From the NCBI GenBank assembly GCA_964291505.2, contig OZ220199.1:620001-684000 (forward strand): a stretch of 64,000 nt of DNA, written 5' to 3'. Of this stretch, positions 35,501-42,937 are shown one piece after another. The stretch is from Kistimonas sp964291505 (GTDB lineage Bacteria > Pseudomonadota > Gammaproteobacteria > Pseudomonadales > Endozoicomonadaceae). The position numbers were made by a program, and so were the translations under genes. Numbering within the stretch: position 1 is the first letter of the stretch; each line of letters begins with the position of its first letter. The notes under the pieces were generated by a model. That model was given only the letters and a program-made list of their open reading frames with translations, did not search any database and was not told the origin of the DNA.

Positions 35501-36735
35501 CCATTGATCCTGACCAGTGGCTGTGCAATCCGGCGGGTTGAGACCATGGAAATCAGGAGAACAACCAGGCTGGTGACCACCAATACAGTAAAAAACTGGT
35601 TCCTGAACCGGGTGACAGGCATTAACGCATCTTCCAGATTCACTTCGGTCAGCAGAACCATGGGGGTGCCCATAATCTCCATATGCCGGTAAACCCCGAG
35701 TACCATATCCCCCTTGTAGTTACTGTATGTCTTGATATGGGCTATGGGCGTGCCATCATCCATGCCTTCAAGGATGTCTTCAGTAGCGTCATGATCATGG
35801 TCGTGATCATCATCCATGATGTCATGATTATGTTTTTCATCATGGGCATTCCGGCGCGCCCGGTACTTTGCAATATGCTCAACAGACTCTGTATATTCGC
35901 CGGTGACGGGGTCAATATGATTCAGCCAGTCCATTACAGAAGCAGTATGAATTCGCTGTCCATAGGTCAGGCCTTCTTCTTCAGCCCAGAAACGAACCTT
36001 CCCATCCACGCCGACAATATATGACGAGACATGATCGCCGGTATCCATTCCCTGGTGGAGCAGCAGTTTGAGATCATCTTGAGAACGTGTTTGTACCGCA
36101 ATCGTGCCGGCAACCTCCCGTTCTTCATTGATCAATGGCATGACAAAAAAGCTGACGACTTCACCACCTAACGGCTCGTAAGGTTCCAGATCAGAATAAT
36201 GCGGCTCACCGGTTTCCAACACCTGTTTTACCGTCGTGCTCAAACGAGTATCGGAGAGGACACCATCAAACAGGTTTTCACCCAAATCCCTGTATTTGTG
36301 GATGGTATAAAGGATGTTTCCATTATTGTCCGTCAGAAGAATGTCGGAGTATTTGAAGAAATAGAGAAAATCAACGAATTCCCGGGCATGCCAGTCCACG
36401 ACCTCCTGATACTGGATTCCGGAAAGGTACTCCCTCAGGGAAAGATCAGAGATTTCCCAGCTGCTTTTGAGATCCAGCAGAAAATCCGTCGCCTGCCCTG
36501 CCCGAAAGAACAGGTTGGTAATGACGCTGTCATGGTAATTATTGATTTGCCGTGAAAGGAGCAGGTTTACATGGGCCAGTTCATCGTGCTTGTTACGGAT
36601 AATACTCTTACTGGCATTGTTGTATTCGATCAAGCCCACGATCGTCAGCGGTAACAAGGATAAACCGATAAACCAGGCCAGCAATGTACGGCCCAGCCCT
36701 TTGCGGTAGGTGCTCCAGTCATCCTTGCGCTTCAT
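32542..36735 (-). CDS. hybrid sensor histidine kinase with GAF and three receivers
   Basis: This 1397-residue inner-membrane kinase has, in order, a helix at about 17-37, a large periplasmic sensor (about 40-380, double-CACHE-like), a second helix (about 382-402), HAMP (about 403-455), GAF (about 470-620), a long coiled coil (about 620-710), HisKA with His725 in SHELRTPLNS, HATPase (TGIGIPP, GTGLGLSIS, about 840-960) and receivers with acceptor Asps near 1056, 1178 and 1319 (DLGLPD, DIDLPD, DIMMPV). The sensor holds a His/Asp-rich insert at about 295-317. All three receivers keep the acceptor Asp. It is first in an operon with cheR, cheB and a GGDEF/EAL regulator and likely phosphorylates that regulator. 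Confidence 0.93.
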   Translation of the reverse strand: MKRKDDWSTYRKGLGRTLLAWFIGLSLLPLTIVGLIEYNNASKSIIRNKHDELAHVNLLLSRQINNYHDSVITNLFFRAGQATDFLLDLKSSWEISDLSLREYLSGIQYQEVVDWHAREFVDFLYFFKYSDILLTDNNGNILYTIHKYRDLGENLFDGVLSDTRLSTTVKQVLETGEPHYSDLEPYEPLGGEVVSFFVMPLINEEREVAGTIAVQTRSQDDLKLLLHQGMDTGDHVSSYIVGVDGKVRFWAEEEGLTYGQRIHTASVMDWLNHIDPVTGEYTESVEHIAKYRARRNAHDEKHNHDIMDDDHDHDHDATEDILEGMDDGTPIAHIKTYSNYKGDMVLGVYRHMEIMGTPMVLLTEVNLEDALMPVTRFRNQFFTVLVVTSLVVLLISMVSTRRIAQPLVRINGWVNRVASGEYVKGEVIDQQNEIGQLSRSFSIMTEQLRRVSAENEARNWLQSGITGLNEALRGELTITELCQNTLSFMCRYLRFQVGAMYVLTDRNRLVMMGSYAYTMSSEHPVSFVMGEGLPGQAAEDRQTMYVSVPDDYFPIASGLGSSRPDRVLVIPIVFDDAVKGVLEFALLGSIDDRTQQFIDASLESIAIVLNRVQARERVQELLEQTTRQTEALTKQQDDLRTANQELEHQTRILRESEEELKSQSEELQRANTELEEKTESLFRQKAEIEIKNAEVEESRRDLETKAQELEEASRYKSEFLANMSHELRTPLNSMLILARMLADNDEGNLSEDEVESAQVIDKVGHDLLNLINDILDLSKVEAGKLILNPEDVLLESIERQMRDQFGAVAENKGLDYIVTCDAGLPEYIHSDGQRLMQVIKNLLSNAIKFTEEGSVTLRIFKPGDEVQFTNENLKNSQHVIGFAVKDTGIGIPPDKQAAIFEAFQQADGSTSRKYGGTGLGLSISREMSLLLGGEMQIVSEAGKGATFTLYLTDMPKKVADDDESVDVDDVIDLPESNAANAISSGSKDAVPSMPPVGMRPDGSDRPLLIVEDDKIFAAVLKKVAESSGYECRTAHSGADALEIAKTVHPQAVILDLGLPDMDGEQVLEQLKQQTGNHNMPVHIISGRELDSSLLRKGATALLKKPVSEEQLHTLFGKLEKKRANEIQKVLIIDADEESRAKTIAMLGSRGIETEVVTNGHDLREALKKTKYHCLVIDIDLPDEDGTALLHELHDQLGESMPQVIINTSRAIDREEHRELAEFAGTMVMKGEHSEDRLVDEVNLFLHSIQPGKPKKPAAKPAAVDDSALKGRKILLVDDDLRNTFALSKALQKYHLEIVLADNGELALQQLEKEPDVELVLMDIMMPVMDGYEATRRIRAHPRFKNLPVIALTAKAMSDDRAKCIEAGANDYMTKPIDMEKMVAMLKLWLQQKTDGAE

Positions 36736-37282
36736 ACTCGGTATCCAGAAAGCCTTTTTCTACGGATTAATAGCCTTCTCTGGTTATCGGCATGGCAGAA
36801 CCACTCTCCAGCACGAGCTGCTAGCGCTTTTTCAGATTTCCTGATTCATGCGTTTTGTCAAAATTCCTGCAATTTATGGCTGTTCTGGAGCAACCGATGC
36901 CGCAAATATCGCTTTCGGGACTTGCCAGCCTTCACGACAAACCGATATATTGCTGCCAAGCCCTTAAATAACAACAAAAAAGCCCCTTTAGATAAGGATT
37001 TTCAACGGGCGCAACCTTAAGTCTGCCTGACATGGACAGATGACTGCTGTCTGCAGCGCAAAGGGTTGCCAGTATTGATATTCTTGACTGGGGGGACAGT
37101 TGCCCATCGGCAGTGATCCACACCTGAATCGCTGTAGCGCCAGAATCCCGGCGCTCCTGCAGTACTCCCACCCCGAGAACCGGATCAGTGAACACTGATC
37201 TGACTGGCTTCCTTTACGTCCAATTCAGGCAGAGAAGAACACGAACAACATCAACAACGATAACGGGTTAAGGCGATACAGA
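36736..37282. other. 547-bp divergent region between the hybrid kinase and oppA
   Basis: No convincing gene is found. A frame on the minus strand at 36932-37195 (87 codons) lacks a Shine-Dalgarno sequence and any family match. The region must contain the promoters of the kinase operon and of opp. An 18-bp palindrome lies at 37183-37200. The leader of oppA is C/A-rich just upstream of the start, a kind of region that GcvB-like small RNAs target in enterics; nothing here proves such control. Confidence 0.4.
37183..37200. promoter_or_regulatory. palindromic operator candidate upstream of oppA
   Basis: GATCAGTG and CACTGATC (8-bp perfect arms) flank AA, about 83 bases before the oppA ATG. It could be an operator for the opp operon, or a hairpin in its leader. 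No regulator gene is adjacent. Confidence 0.45.
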
Positions 37283-38926
37283 ATGAAAAAGACGCTATTA
37301 GCAAGCCTGATTCTGGCCACATCGGCGACACTGGCAGCCCTGCCACTGACTGCCGCGCAAGCCGCAGAAGTGCCCGCCGGTGTCAAGCTGGCCAAGGTGC
37401 AGGAACTGGTTCGGGGGAATGGTGCGGAACCGGCATCGCTGGATCCGCAGAAGATCGAAGGCTCTCCGGGCTCCCGTATTGCCAAGGATCTTTTTGAGGG
37501 GCTGGTGTCTCAGGATGCCAATGGCAACATCATCCCAGCAGTTGCCGAGTCCTGGGAAGCATCACCGGATAACAAGGTCTTTACCTTCAAGCTCCGTAAA
37601 GACGCCCGCTGGTCTAATGGTGAACCCGTCACTGCACATGATTTTGTCTATGGTTTCCAGCGCGCCGTCGATCCCAAGCTGGCGTCACCTTACGCCTGGT
37701 ACATGCAAATTCCCGGTATCGTAAACGCGGATGCCATTATTGATGGTAAGCAAGCACCGGATGCTCTGGGTGTTGCCGCACTGGATAACCATACCTTTCA
37801 GGTAACCCTGAATAAGCCAATCCCGTTCTTCGTCAAGCTGCTGGCACACCAGACCACCTTCCCGGCACCGCGCAAGACCATTGAGAAATACGGTGAAACC
37901 TGGACCAAGCCCGGTCACATGGTGTCTAACGGCGCTTATACCCTGAAGTCCTGGGTCGTCAATGAACGTATTGTGCTGGAGCGCAATACCCAGTATTGGA
38001 ACAACGCCAAGACGGTTCTCGACAAGGTCTCCTACCTGCCTATTGAATCCGAAAATTCTGAACTAAGCCGCTATCGTGCCGGTGAAGTCGAAATGACCAA
38101 TGGCAGCACCCCGATTCCGCTGGAACACTTCAAGAAACTCCAGAAGGAAATTCCTGACGAGATCCGCGTCAGCCCACAGATCGGTACTTACTACTACGAG
38201 TTTAACAACCGTCGTGCGCCGTTCAGTGACGCCCGGGTCAGAAAAGCCCTCTCCTACACCATCAACCGTGAAGCCATCGCGAACTTTGTCGTCGGTCAGG
38301 GTGAAAAACCCACTTACAGCTTCACGCCGGATAACGTCAATAGCTTCGTAAAACCTGATCTGAACTGGGAAAACCTTAGTTACGACCAGCGTGTCGATGC
38401 CGCCCGCAAGCTGCTGAGCGAAGCTGGCTACGACAAATCCAACCCGCTGGAAGTGACCATGCTCTACAACACCAGCGATGCTCACAAGAAAGTTGCCATT
38501 GCCATCGCCCAGATGTGGAAAAAGGCTCTTGGTGTCAAAGTCACCCTGGAAAACCAGGAATGGAAAACCTTCCTCGATACCCGTCGCGAAGGCCGCTTTG
38601 ATGTTTCCCGCGCCGGCTGGATCGGTGACTACAATGAAGCCTCAACCATGCTCAGCCTGCTGATGACAGAAAACGGCAACAACTATGCCCGCTGGAGCAA
38701 CACCGAGTATGACAACCTGCTGAACAAGGCCATGACAGTTGCTGACGAGAGCCAGCGTGCTGAACTCTACCAGCTGGCCGAACAGCTGATTGCCGAGGAG
38801 ATGCCGGTGGCACCGGTTTACCAGTACGTCACGGGCCGCCTGGTGAAAAGCTACGTTGGTGGCTACCCCATGAATAACCCGGAAGACAATGTACTGGCCA
38901 AAGATCTTTACATCATGGCCCACTGA
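37283..38926 (+). CDS. oppA: oligopeptide ABC transporter substrate-binding protein
   Basis: This 547-residue periplasmic binding protein has a signal peptide (about 1-27, ending AAQAAEVP) and no lipobox Cys, as in enteric OppA. The SBP_bac_5 fold is evident from RGNGAEPASLDPQ, SWEASPDNKVFTFKLRKDA and DARVRKALSYTINR. OppA binds peptides of two to five residues with little sequence bias and hands them to OppBC. AAGG lies ten bases before the ATG. It is the first gene of oppABCDF, with a strong hairpin before oppB that should favour higher OppA output. Confidence 0.95.
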   Translation: MKKTLLASLILATSATLAALPLTAAQAAEVPAGVKLAKVQELVRGNGAEPASLDPQKIEGSPGSRIAKDLFEGLVSQDANGNIIPAVAESWEASPDNKVFTFKLRKDARWSNGEPVTAHDFVYGFQRAVDPKLASPYAWYMQIPGIVNADAIIDGKQAPDALGVAALDNHTFQVTLNKPIPFFVKLLAHQTTFPAPRKTIEKYGETWTKPGHMVSNGAYTLKSWVVNERIVLERNTQYWNNAKTVLDKVSYLPIESENSELSRYRAGEVEMTNGSTPIPLEHFKKLQKEIPDEIRVSPQIGTYYYEFNNRRAPFSDARVRKALSYTINREAIANFVVGQGEKPTYSFTPDNVNSFVKPDLNWENLSYDQRVDAARKLLSEAGYDKSNPLEVTMLYNTSDAHKKVAIAIAQMWKKALGVKVTLENQEWKTFLDTRREGRFDVSRAGWIGDYNEASTMLSLLMTENGNNYARWSNTEYDNLLNKAMTVADESQRAELYQLAEQLIAEEMPVAPVYQYVTGRLVKSYVGGYPMNNPEDNVLAKDLYIMAH

Positions 38927-38950
38927 CCCCTGACACACCCTGCACAGCTC

Positions 38951-38973
38951 CCCCTTCCCTGACCGGGAAGGGG
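38951..38973 (+). other. oppA-oppB intergenic hairpin
   Basis: Nine-base perfect arms (38951-38959 and 38965-38973) enclose a 5-nt loop in the 108-base gap. There is no T run. Such hairpins protect the upstream message and reduce readthrough, giving more binding protein than permease; that role is inferred from location. Confidence 0.6.
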
Positions 38974-39034
38974 CCTGACTCCCCAATCGGTCTGTCATGG
39001 ATACGGGTCATGTGCTGCCTGACAAGGTCACTGT

Positions 39035-39958
39035 ATGCTGAAATTCATCATCAAGCGTCTGGCGATTGCCATACCGACGTTACTAGTACTGATCACCATT
39101 TCATTCTTCCTGATGCAGATGGCGCCCGGTAGCCCGTTCACCGGGGAGCGCGCCCTGCCGCCGGAGATCCTTAAAAATATCGAGGCCAAGTACCACCTCG
39201 ACAAACCCCTCTACCAGCAATATTTCTACTACCTGCGGGATCTGGCCCACGGCGATCTCGGCCCTTCCTTTAAGTACAAGGATTACACGGTCAACGAGCT
39301 GGTCGCCCAGAGTTTCCCGGTTTCCCTGAAAATCGGGGTTGCAGCCTTTATCGTGACGGTACTGGTCGGTGTTGGCGCCGGAACACTCGCGGCACTCAAA
39401 CAAAACAGCTGGCTGGATTACCTGGTCATGTCGCTGGCAATGACGGGCGTTGTGCTGCCCTCGTTCGTGATAGCGCCACTGCTGGTGCTGGTGTTTGCGG
39501 TCACACTCCACTGGTTACCCGCCGGCGGCTGGCATGACGGCAGCTGGCAATACATGGTGCTGCCGGTAACGGCCATGGCGATTCTCTATATTGCCGCCAT
39601 CGCCCGGATTCAGCGCAGCAGCCTGATCGAAGTACTGAACAGTAACTTCATCCGAACCGCCAAAGCCAAGGGGCTGCCCTTTCACCACATTATTCTGAGA
39701 CACGCCCTGCGTCCGTCGCTGCTGCCGGTGGTGTCGTATATGGGACCGGCGTTTGTCGGGATTATTACGGGTTCCGTGGTTATTGAGACGGTGTTTGGTC
39801 TCCCCGGTGTCGGCCAGCATTTTGTCAACGGCGCACTGAACCGGGATTACTCCCTGGTACTCGGACTGACCATCATTATCGGCGCACTGACCATCCTGTT
39901 CACAGCGATTGTCGATATTCTCTACGCCGTGATTGATCCCAAGATACGCTATGAGTAA
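39035..39958 (+). CDS. oppB: oligopeptide ABC transporter permease OppB
   Basis: This 307-residue protein is one of the two inner-membrane channel subunits. It has six hydrophobic helices. Family features are the N-terminal LKFIIKRLAIAIPTLLVLITI, the FFLMQMAPGSPF segment and the EAA loop RTAKAKGLPFHHIILRHALRPSL (trimmed in part here), where the ATPases dock. AAGG precedes the ATG by about eight bases. oppC starts six bases after the stop. Confidence 0.95.
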   Translation: MLKFIIKRLAIAIPTLLVLITISFFLMQMAPGSPFTGERALPPEILKNIEAKYHLDKPLYQQYFYYLRDLAHGDLGPSFKYKDYTVNELVAQSFPVSLKIGVAAFIVTVLVGVGAGTLAALKQNSWLDYLVMSLAMTGVVLPSFVIAPLLVLVFAVTLHWLPAGGWHDGSWQYMVLPVTAMAILYIAAIARIQRSSLIEVLNSNFIRTAKAKGLPFHHIILRHALRPSLLPVVSYMGPAFVGIITGSVVIETVFGLPGVGQHFVNGALNRDYSLVLGLTIIIGALTILFTAIVDILYAVIDPKIRYE

Positions 39959-39964
39959 CTGCTG

Positions 39965-40903
39965 ATGTCATTAACCAATAATAAGTCCGGTCCCATCCTC
40001 AATACCGGCAACATGGACGCATTGGCGGATAAACTCACACCGTCGATAGAGATTGAGGGTCGCAGTCTCTGGGCGGATGCCCGGGCGCGATTCCTGAGAA
40101 ACCGGGCAGCCATTGCCAGCCTGGTGATTCTTGCCCTGATCGGCCTGCTGGTGATCTTCGGGCCGATGCTAAGCCCATACAGTTATGATGAAATTGACTG
40201 GGCTAACATGTCGGTGCCTCCCGGTTTGGATAACAGTCACTGGTTCGGTACTGATAGCCTGGGACGCGACCTGTTCGTCCGCACCCTGATGGGCGGCAGA
40301 ATCTCCTTCATGGTCGGCATCATGGGCGCGCTGGTTGCGGTGCTGATCGGTACGCTGTATGGCGCCATCGCCGGTTTCAGTGGCGGCAGGACAGACAGCG
40401 TCATGATGCGAATCCTGGAAATCCTGCAGTCTTTCCCGTTCATGTTCCTGGTCATCCTGATGGTGACCTTCTTCGGCCGTTCGATTCTACTGATCTTCAT
40501 CGCTATCGGCGCGGTGTCCTGGCTGGATATGGCGCGTATTGTTCGTGGCCAGACCCTGAGTTTGAAAAACAAGGAATTCATTGAAGCCGCGAGAGTTTGT
40601 GGCACCCCCACCCATCGTATGATTCTGCAACATATCGTGCCCAATGTTCTGGGTATTGTTGTGGTGTATGCATCTTTGCTGGTGCCGGGCATGATTCTGT
40701 TTGAATCCTTCCTCAGTTTCCTGGGACTCGGGGTTCAGGAACCCATGACCAGCTGGGGGGCCCTGGTCAACGAAGGCGCCCAGGCCATGGAGGTCGCCGC
40801 CTGGCAACTGGCGTTTCCTGTCGCCTTCCTGGTGATAACCCTGTTCTGTTTCAATTTCGTGGGTGACGGTCTGCGCGACGCCCTGGATCCCAAAGACCGT
40901 TGA
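39965..40903 (+). CDS. oppC: oligopeptide ABC transporter permease OppC
   Basis: This 312-residue protein is the second permease of the peptide channel. It has a cytosolic N-terminal extension (about 1-45) with the OppC-type SLWADARARFLRN segment, then six helices. FGTDSLGRDLFVRTLMGGR and the EAA loop ARVCGTPTHRMILQHIVPN identify it. It starts six bases after oppB. The oppD start lies 11 bases after its stop. Confidence 0.95.
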   Translation: MSLTNNKSGPILNTGNMDALADKLTPSIEIEGRSLWADARARFLRNRAAIASLVILALIGLLVIFGPMLSPYSYDEIDWANMSVPPGLDNSHWFGTDSLGRDLFVRTLMGGRISFMVGIMGALVAVLIGTLYGAIAGFSGGRTDSVMMRILEILQSFPFMFLVILMVTFFGRSILLIFIAIGAVSWLDMARIVRGQTLSLKNKEFIEAARVCGTPTHRMILQHIVPNVLGIVVVYASLLVPGMILFESFLSFLGLGVQEPMTSWGALVNEGAQAMEVAAWQLAFPVAFLVITLFCFNFVGDGLRDALDPKDR

Positions 40904-40914
40904 TGGAGTACCCG

Positions 40915-41889
40915 ATGAGTTTGCTGGATGTCACAGATCTGCGAGTCCACTTTTCAACCCCGGACGGGGAAGTGACTGCGGTTAACAATCTGAACTTTTC
41001 TCTCAAAGCGGGTGAAACCCTGGGGATTGTCGGTGAGTCAGGTTCAGGCAAGAGCCAAACCGCCTTTGCCATCATGGGACTGCTGGCCAAAAACGGTCGG
41101 ACAATGGGCTCCGCCAAATTTGAAGGCGAGGAAATCCTGAATCTGCCAGAGAAAGTACTCAACAAAATCCGGGCCGAGAAAATCGCCATGATTTTTCAGG
41201 ACCCCATGACTTCCCTGAACCCTTACATGAAAGTAGGTAAGCAGCTGATGGAAGTCCTGATGCTGCACAAAGGCATGAGTAAAGACGCCGCTTTTGCCGA
41301 ATCCGTCAGAATGCTGGACGCGGTCAAAATGCCTGAAGCCCGCAAGCGGATGGCCATGTACCCCCATGAGTTTTCAGGCGGTATGCGACAGCGGGTCATG
41401 ATTGCCATGGCATTGCTGTGCCAACCGAAACTCCTGATTGCCGATGAGCCGACAACCGCGTTAGACGTCACGGTACAGGCACAGATCATGGCGCTACTCA
41501 ACGAACTGAAGCAGGACTTCAATACCGCCATCATCATGATCACCCATGACCTCGGTGTGGTTGCTGGCATCTGTGACAAAGTGCTGGTCATGTATGCCGG
41601 TCGTACCATGGAATATGGCTCCACCCGGGACATTTTCTATACCCCCGAGCACCCTTACACCATTGGTCTATTGGAATCCATTCCCCGCATTGACAGCAGC
41701 GATACCGCATTGCCCACCATCCCGGGCAACCCTCCCAATCTGCTCAGGCTGCCCGAAGGTTGTCCGTTCCAGGATCGCTGCCCCCATGTCATGACAGAGT
41801 GCACGCAAACCGCACCCGCACTGGTTGCCCACGGTGAACGTCAAAAAGCCTGCTACTGGACTCACAATACGACGGAGGATGTCTTATGA
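40915..41889 (+). CDS. oppD: oligopeptide ABC transporter ATPase OppD
   Basis: This 324-residue ATPase has Walker A GESGSGKSQ, the Q-loop IFQDPMTSLNP, the signature FSGGMRQRV, Walker B LLIADEPTTALDV and the switch His in ITHDLG. The C-terminal oligopeptide extension holds Cys residues (CPFQDRCPH and later TEC, KACYW), typical of a 4Fe-4S-like cluster site in OppD/F. The start at ATG 40915 has GGAG seven bases upstream. The stop overlaps the oppF ATG by four bases. Confidence 0.95.
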   Translation: MSLLDVTDLRVHFSTPDGEVTAVNNLNFSLKAGETLGIVGESGSGKSQTAFAIMGLLAKNGRTMGSAKFEGEEILNLPEKVLNKIRAEKIAMIFQDPMTSLNPYMKVGKQLMEVLMLHKGMSKDAAFAESVRMLDAVKMPEARKRMAMYPHEFSGGMRQRVMIAMALLCQPKLLIADEPTTALDVTVQAQIMALLNELKQDFNTAIIMITHDLGVVAGICDKVLVMYAGRTMEYGSTRDIFYTPEHPYTIGLLESIPRIDSSDTALPTIPGNPPNLLRLPEGCPFQDRCPHVMTECTQTAPALVAHGERQKACYWTHNTTEDVL

Positions 41890-42887
41890 ACGCAAGACAG
41901 CCGATTCTGCAGGTTAAAGATGTCCGGGTTCATTTTCCTGTACCGAAATCCCGCGACTGGCCGTGGGATCCCATGCCGATGCTGAAAGCGGTTGATGGCG
42001 TCAGTTTTGACCTTTACGCAGGCGAAACGCTGGGCATTGTGGGTGAATCCGGTTGTGGTAAATCCACCCTGGCGCGAGCGCTGATTGGCCTGGTGAAAAC
42101 CCAGTCTGGCAAGATTCTCTGGCAAAACCAGAACTTGGTCGGCTGTGATGACAAAACGTTTCGAGCCGTCCGGAAAGATATCCAGATGATCTTTCAGGAC
42201 CCACTGGCGTCACTGAATCCCAGGATGACCATTGGCGACATCATCGCTGAACCCCTGCGCAACTATTACCCAGACATGCCTCGGGAAGAGATACGACAGC
42301 AGGTTCGTCAGATGATGGATCGTGTCGGATTGCTGCCCAATGTTATCAACCGTTATCCCCACGAATTTTCCGGCGGTCAGTGCCAGCGTGTCGGCATCGC
42401 CCGGGCCCTGATTCTCAAACCGAAACTGGTCATCTCCGACGAACCAGTCAGCGCTTTGGATGTGTCGATACAGGCACAGGTGGTGAATCTGCTGAAAGAG
42501 CTGCAGGAAGCCATGGGTCTGTCACTGGTATTTATCGCCCATGATCTGAGTGTGGTAAAACATATCAGCGATCGTGTACTGGTCATGTACCTTGGCAATG
42601 AAGCCGAGTTAGCCACCGAAGATGAACTTTACAGTAACCCACGGCATCCCTACACAAGGGCGCTTCTCAGTGCAGTGCCACTGCCGGATCCGGACAAGGA
42701 GAAAGGCAAACAGATTGAGCTGCTGGAAGGCGATCTACCCTCACCAATCTCTCCACCGTCCGGCTGCGTATTCCGCACTCGCTGTCCCATTGCTTTGGCA
42801 TCCTGCGCTGAAAGTAAACCAGATACCGTAATCCTCAACGATTCCCAACACCGAGTCGCTTGTTTACGGGCAGATTTCACACCCTGA
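41886..42887 (+). CDS. oppF: oligopeptide ABC transporter ATPase OppF
   Basis: This 333-residue ATPase pairs with OppD. It has Walker A GESGCGKST, IFQDPLASLNP, signature FSGGQCQRV, Walker B LVISDEPVSALDV and IAHDLS. Like OppD it carries the C-terminal Cys-bearing extension (CVFRTRCPIALASC). GGAGG lies seven bases before the ATG, inside oppD. It ends the operon and is convergent with the hybrid kinase gene, with a hairpin at 42908-42930 between them. Confidence 0.95.
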   Translation: MNARQPILQVKDVRVHFPVPKSRDWPWDPMPMLKAVDGVSFDLYAGETLGIVGESGCGKSTLARALIGLVKTQSGKILWQNQNLVGCDDKTFRAVRKDIQMIFQDPLASLNPRMTIGDIIAEPLRNYYPDMPREEIRQQVRQMMDRVGLLPNVINRYPHEFSGGQCQRVGIARALILKPKLVISDEPVSALDVSIQAQVVNLLKELQEAMGLSLVFIAHDLSVVKHISDRVLVMYLGNEAELATEDELYSNPRHPYTRALLSAVPLPDPDKEKGKQIELLEGDLPSPISPPSGCVFRTRCPIALASCAESKPDTVILNDSQHRVACLRADFTP

Positions 42888-42907
42888 CAAAATCTTTATA
42901 CCGCCTA

Positions 42908-42930
42908 GGTTCCTGTCACCAACAGGAACC
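42908..42930. terminator. hairpin between oppF and the convergent kinase gene
   Basis: A 9-bp perfect stem (42908-42916 with 42922-42930) has a 5-nt loop, 20 bases after the oppF stop. No T run follows on either strand. Confidence 0.5.
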
Positions 42931-42937
42931 AGGACTC

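Noticed and set aside
36932..37195. 87-codon minus-strand frame upstream of oppA
   Set aside because: No ribosome-binding site, no family resemblance, and it overlaps the palindrome and likely promoter region.
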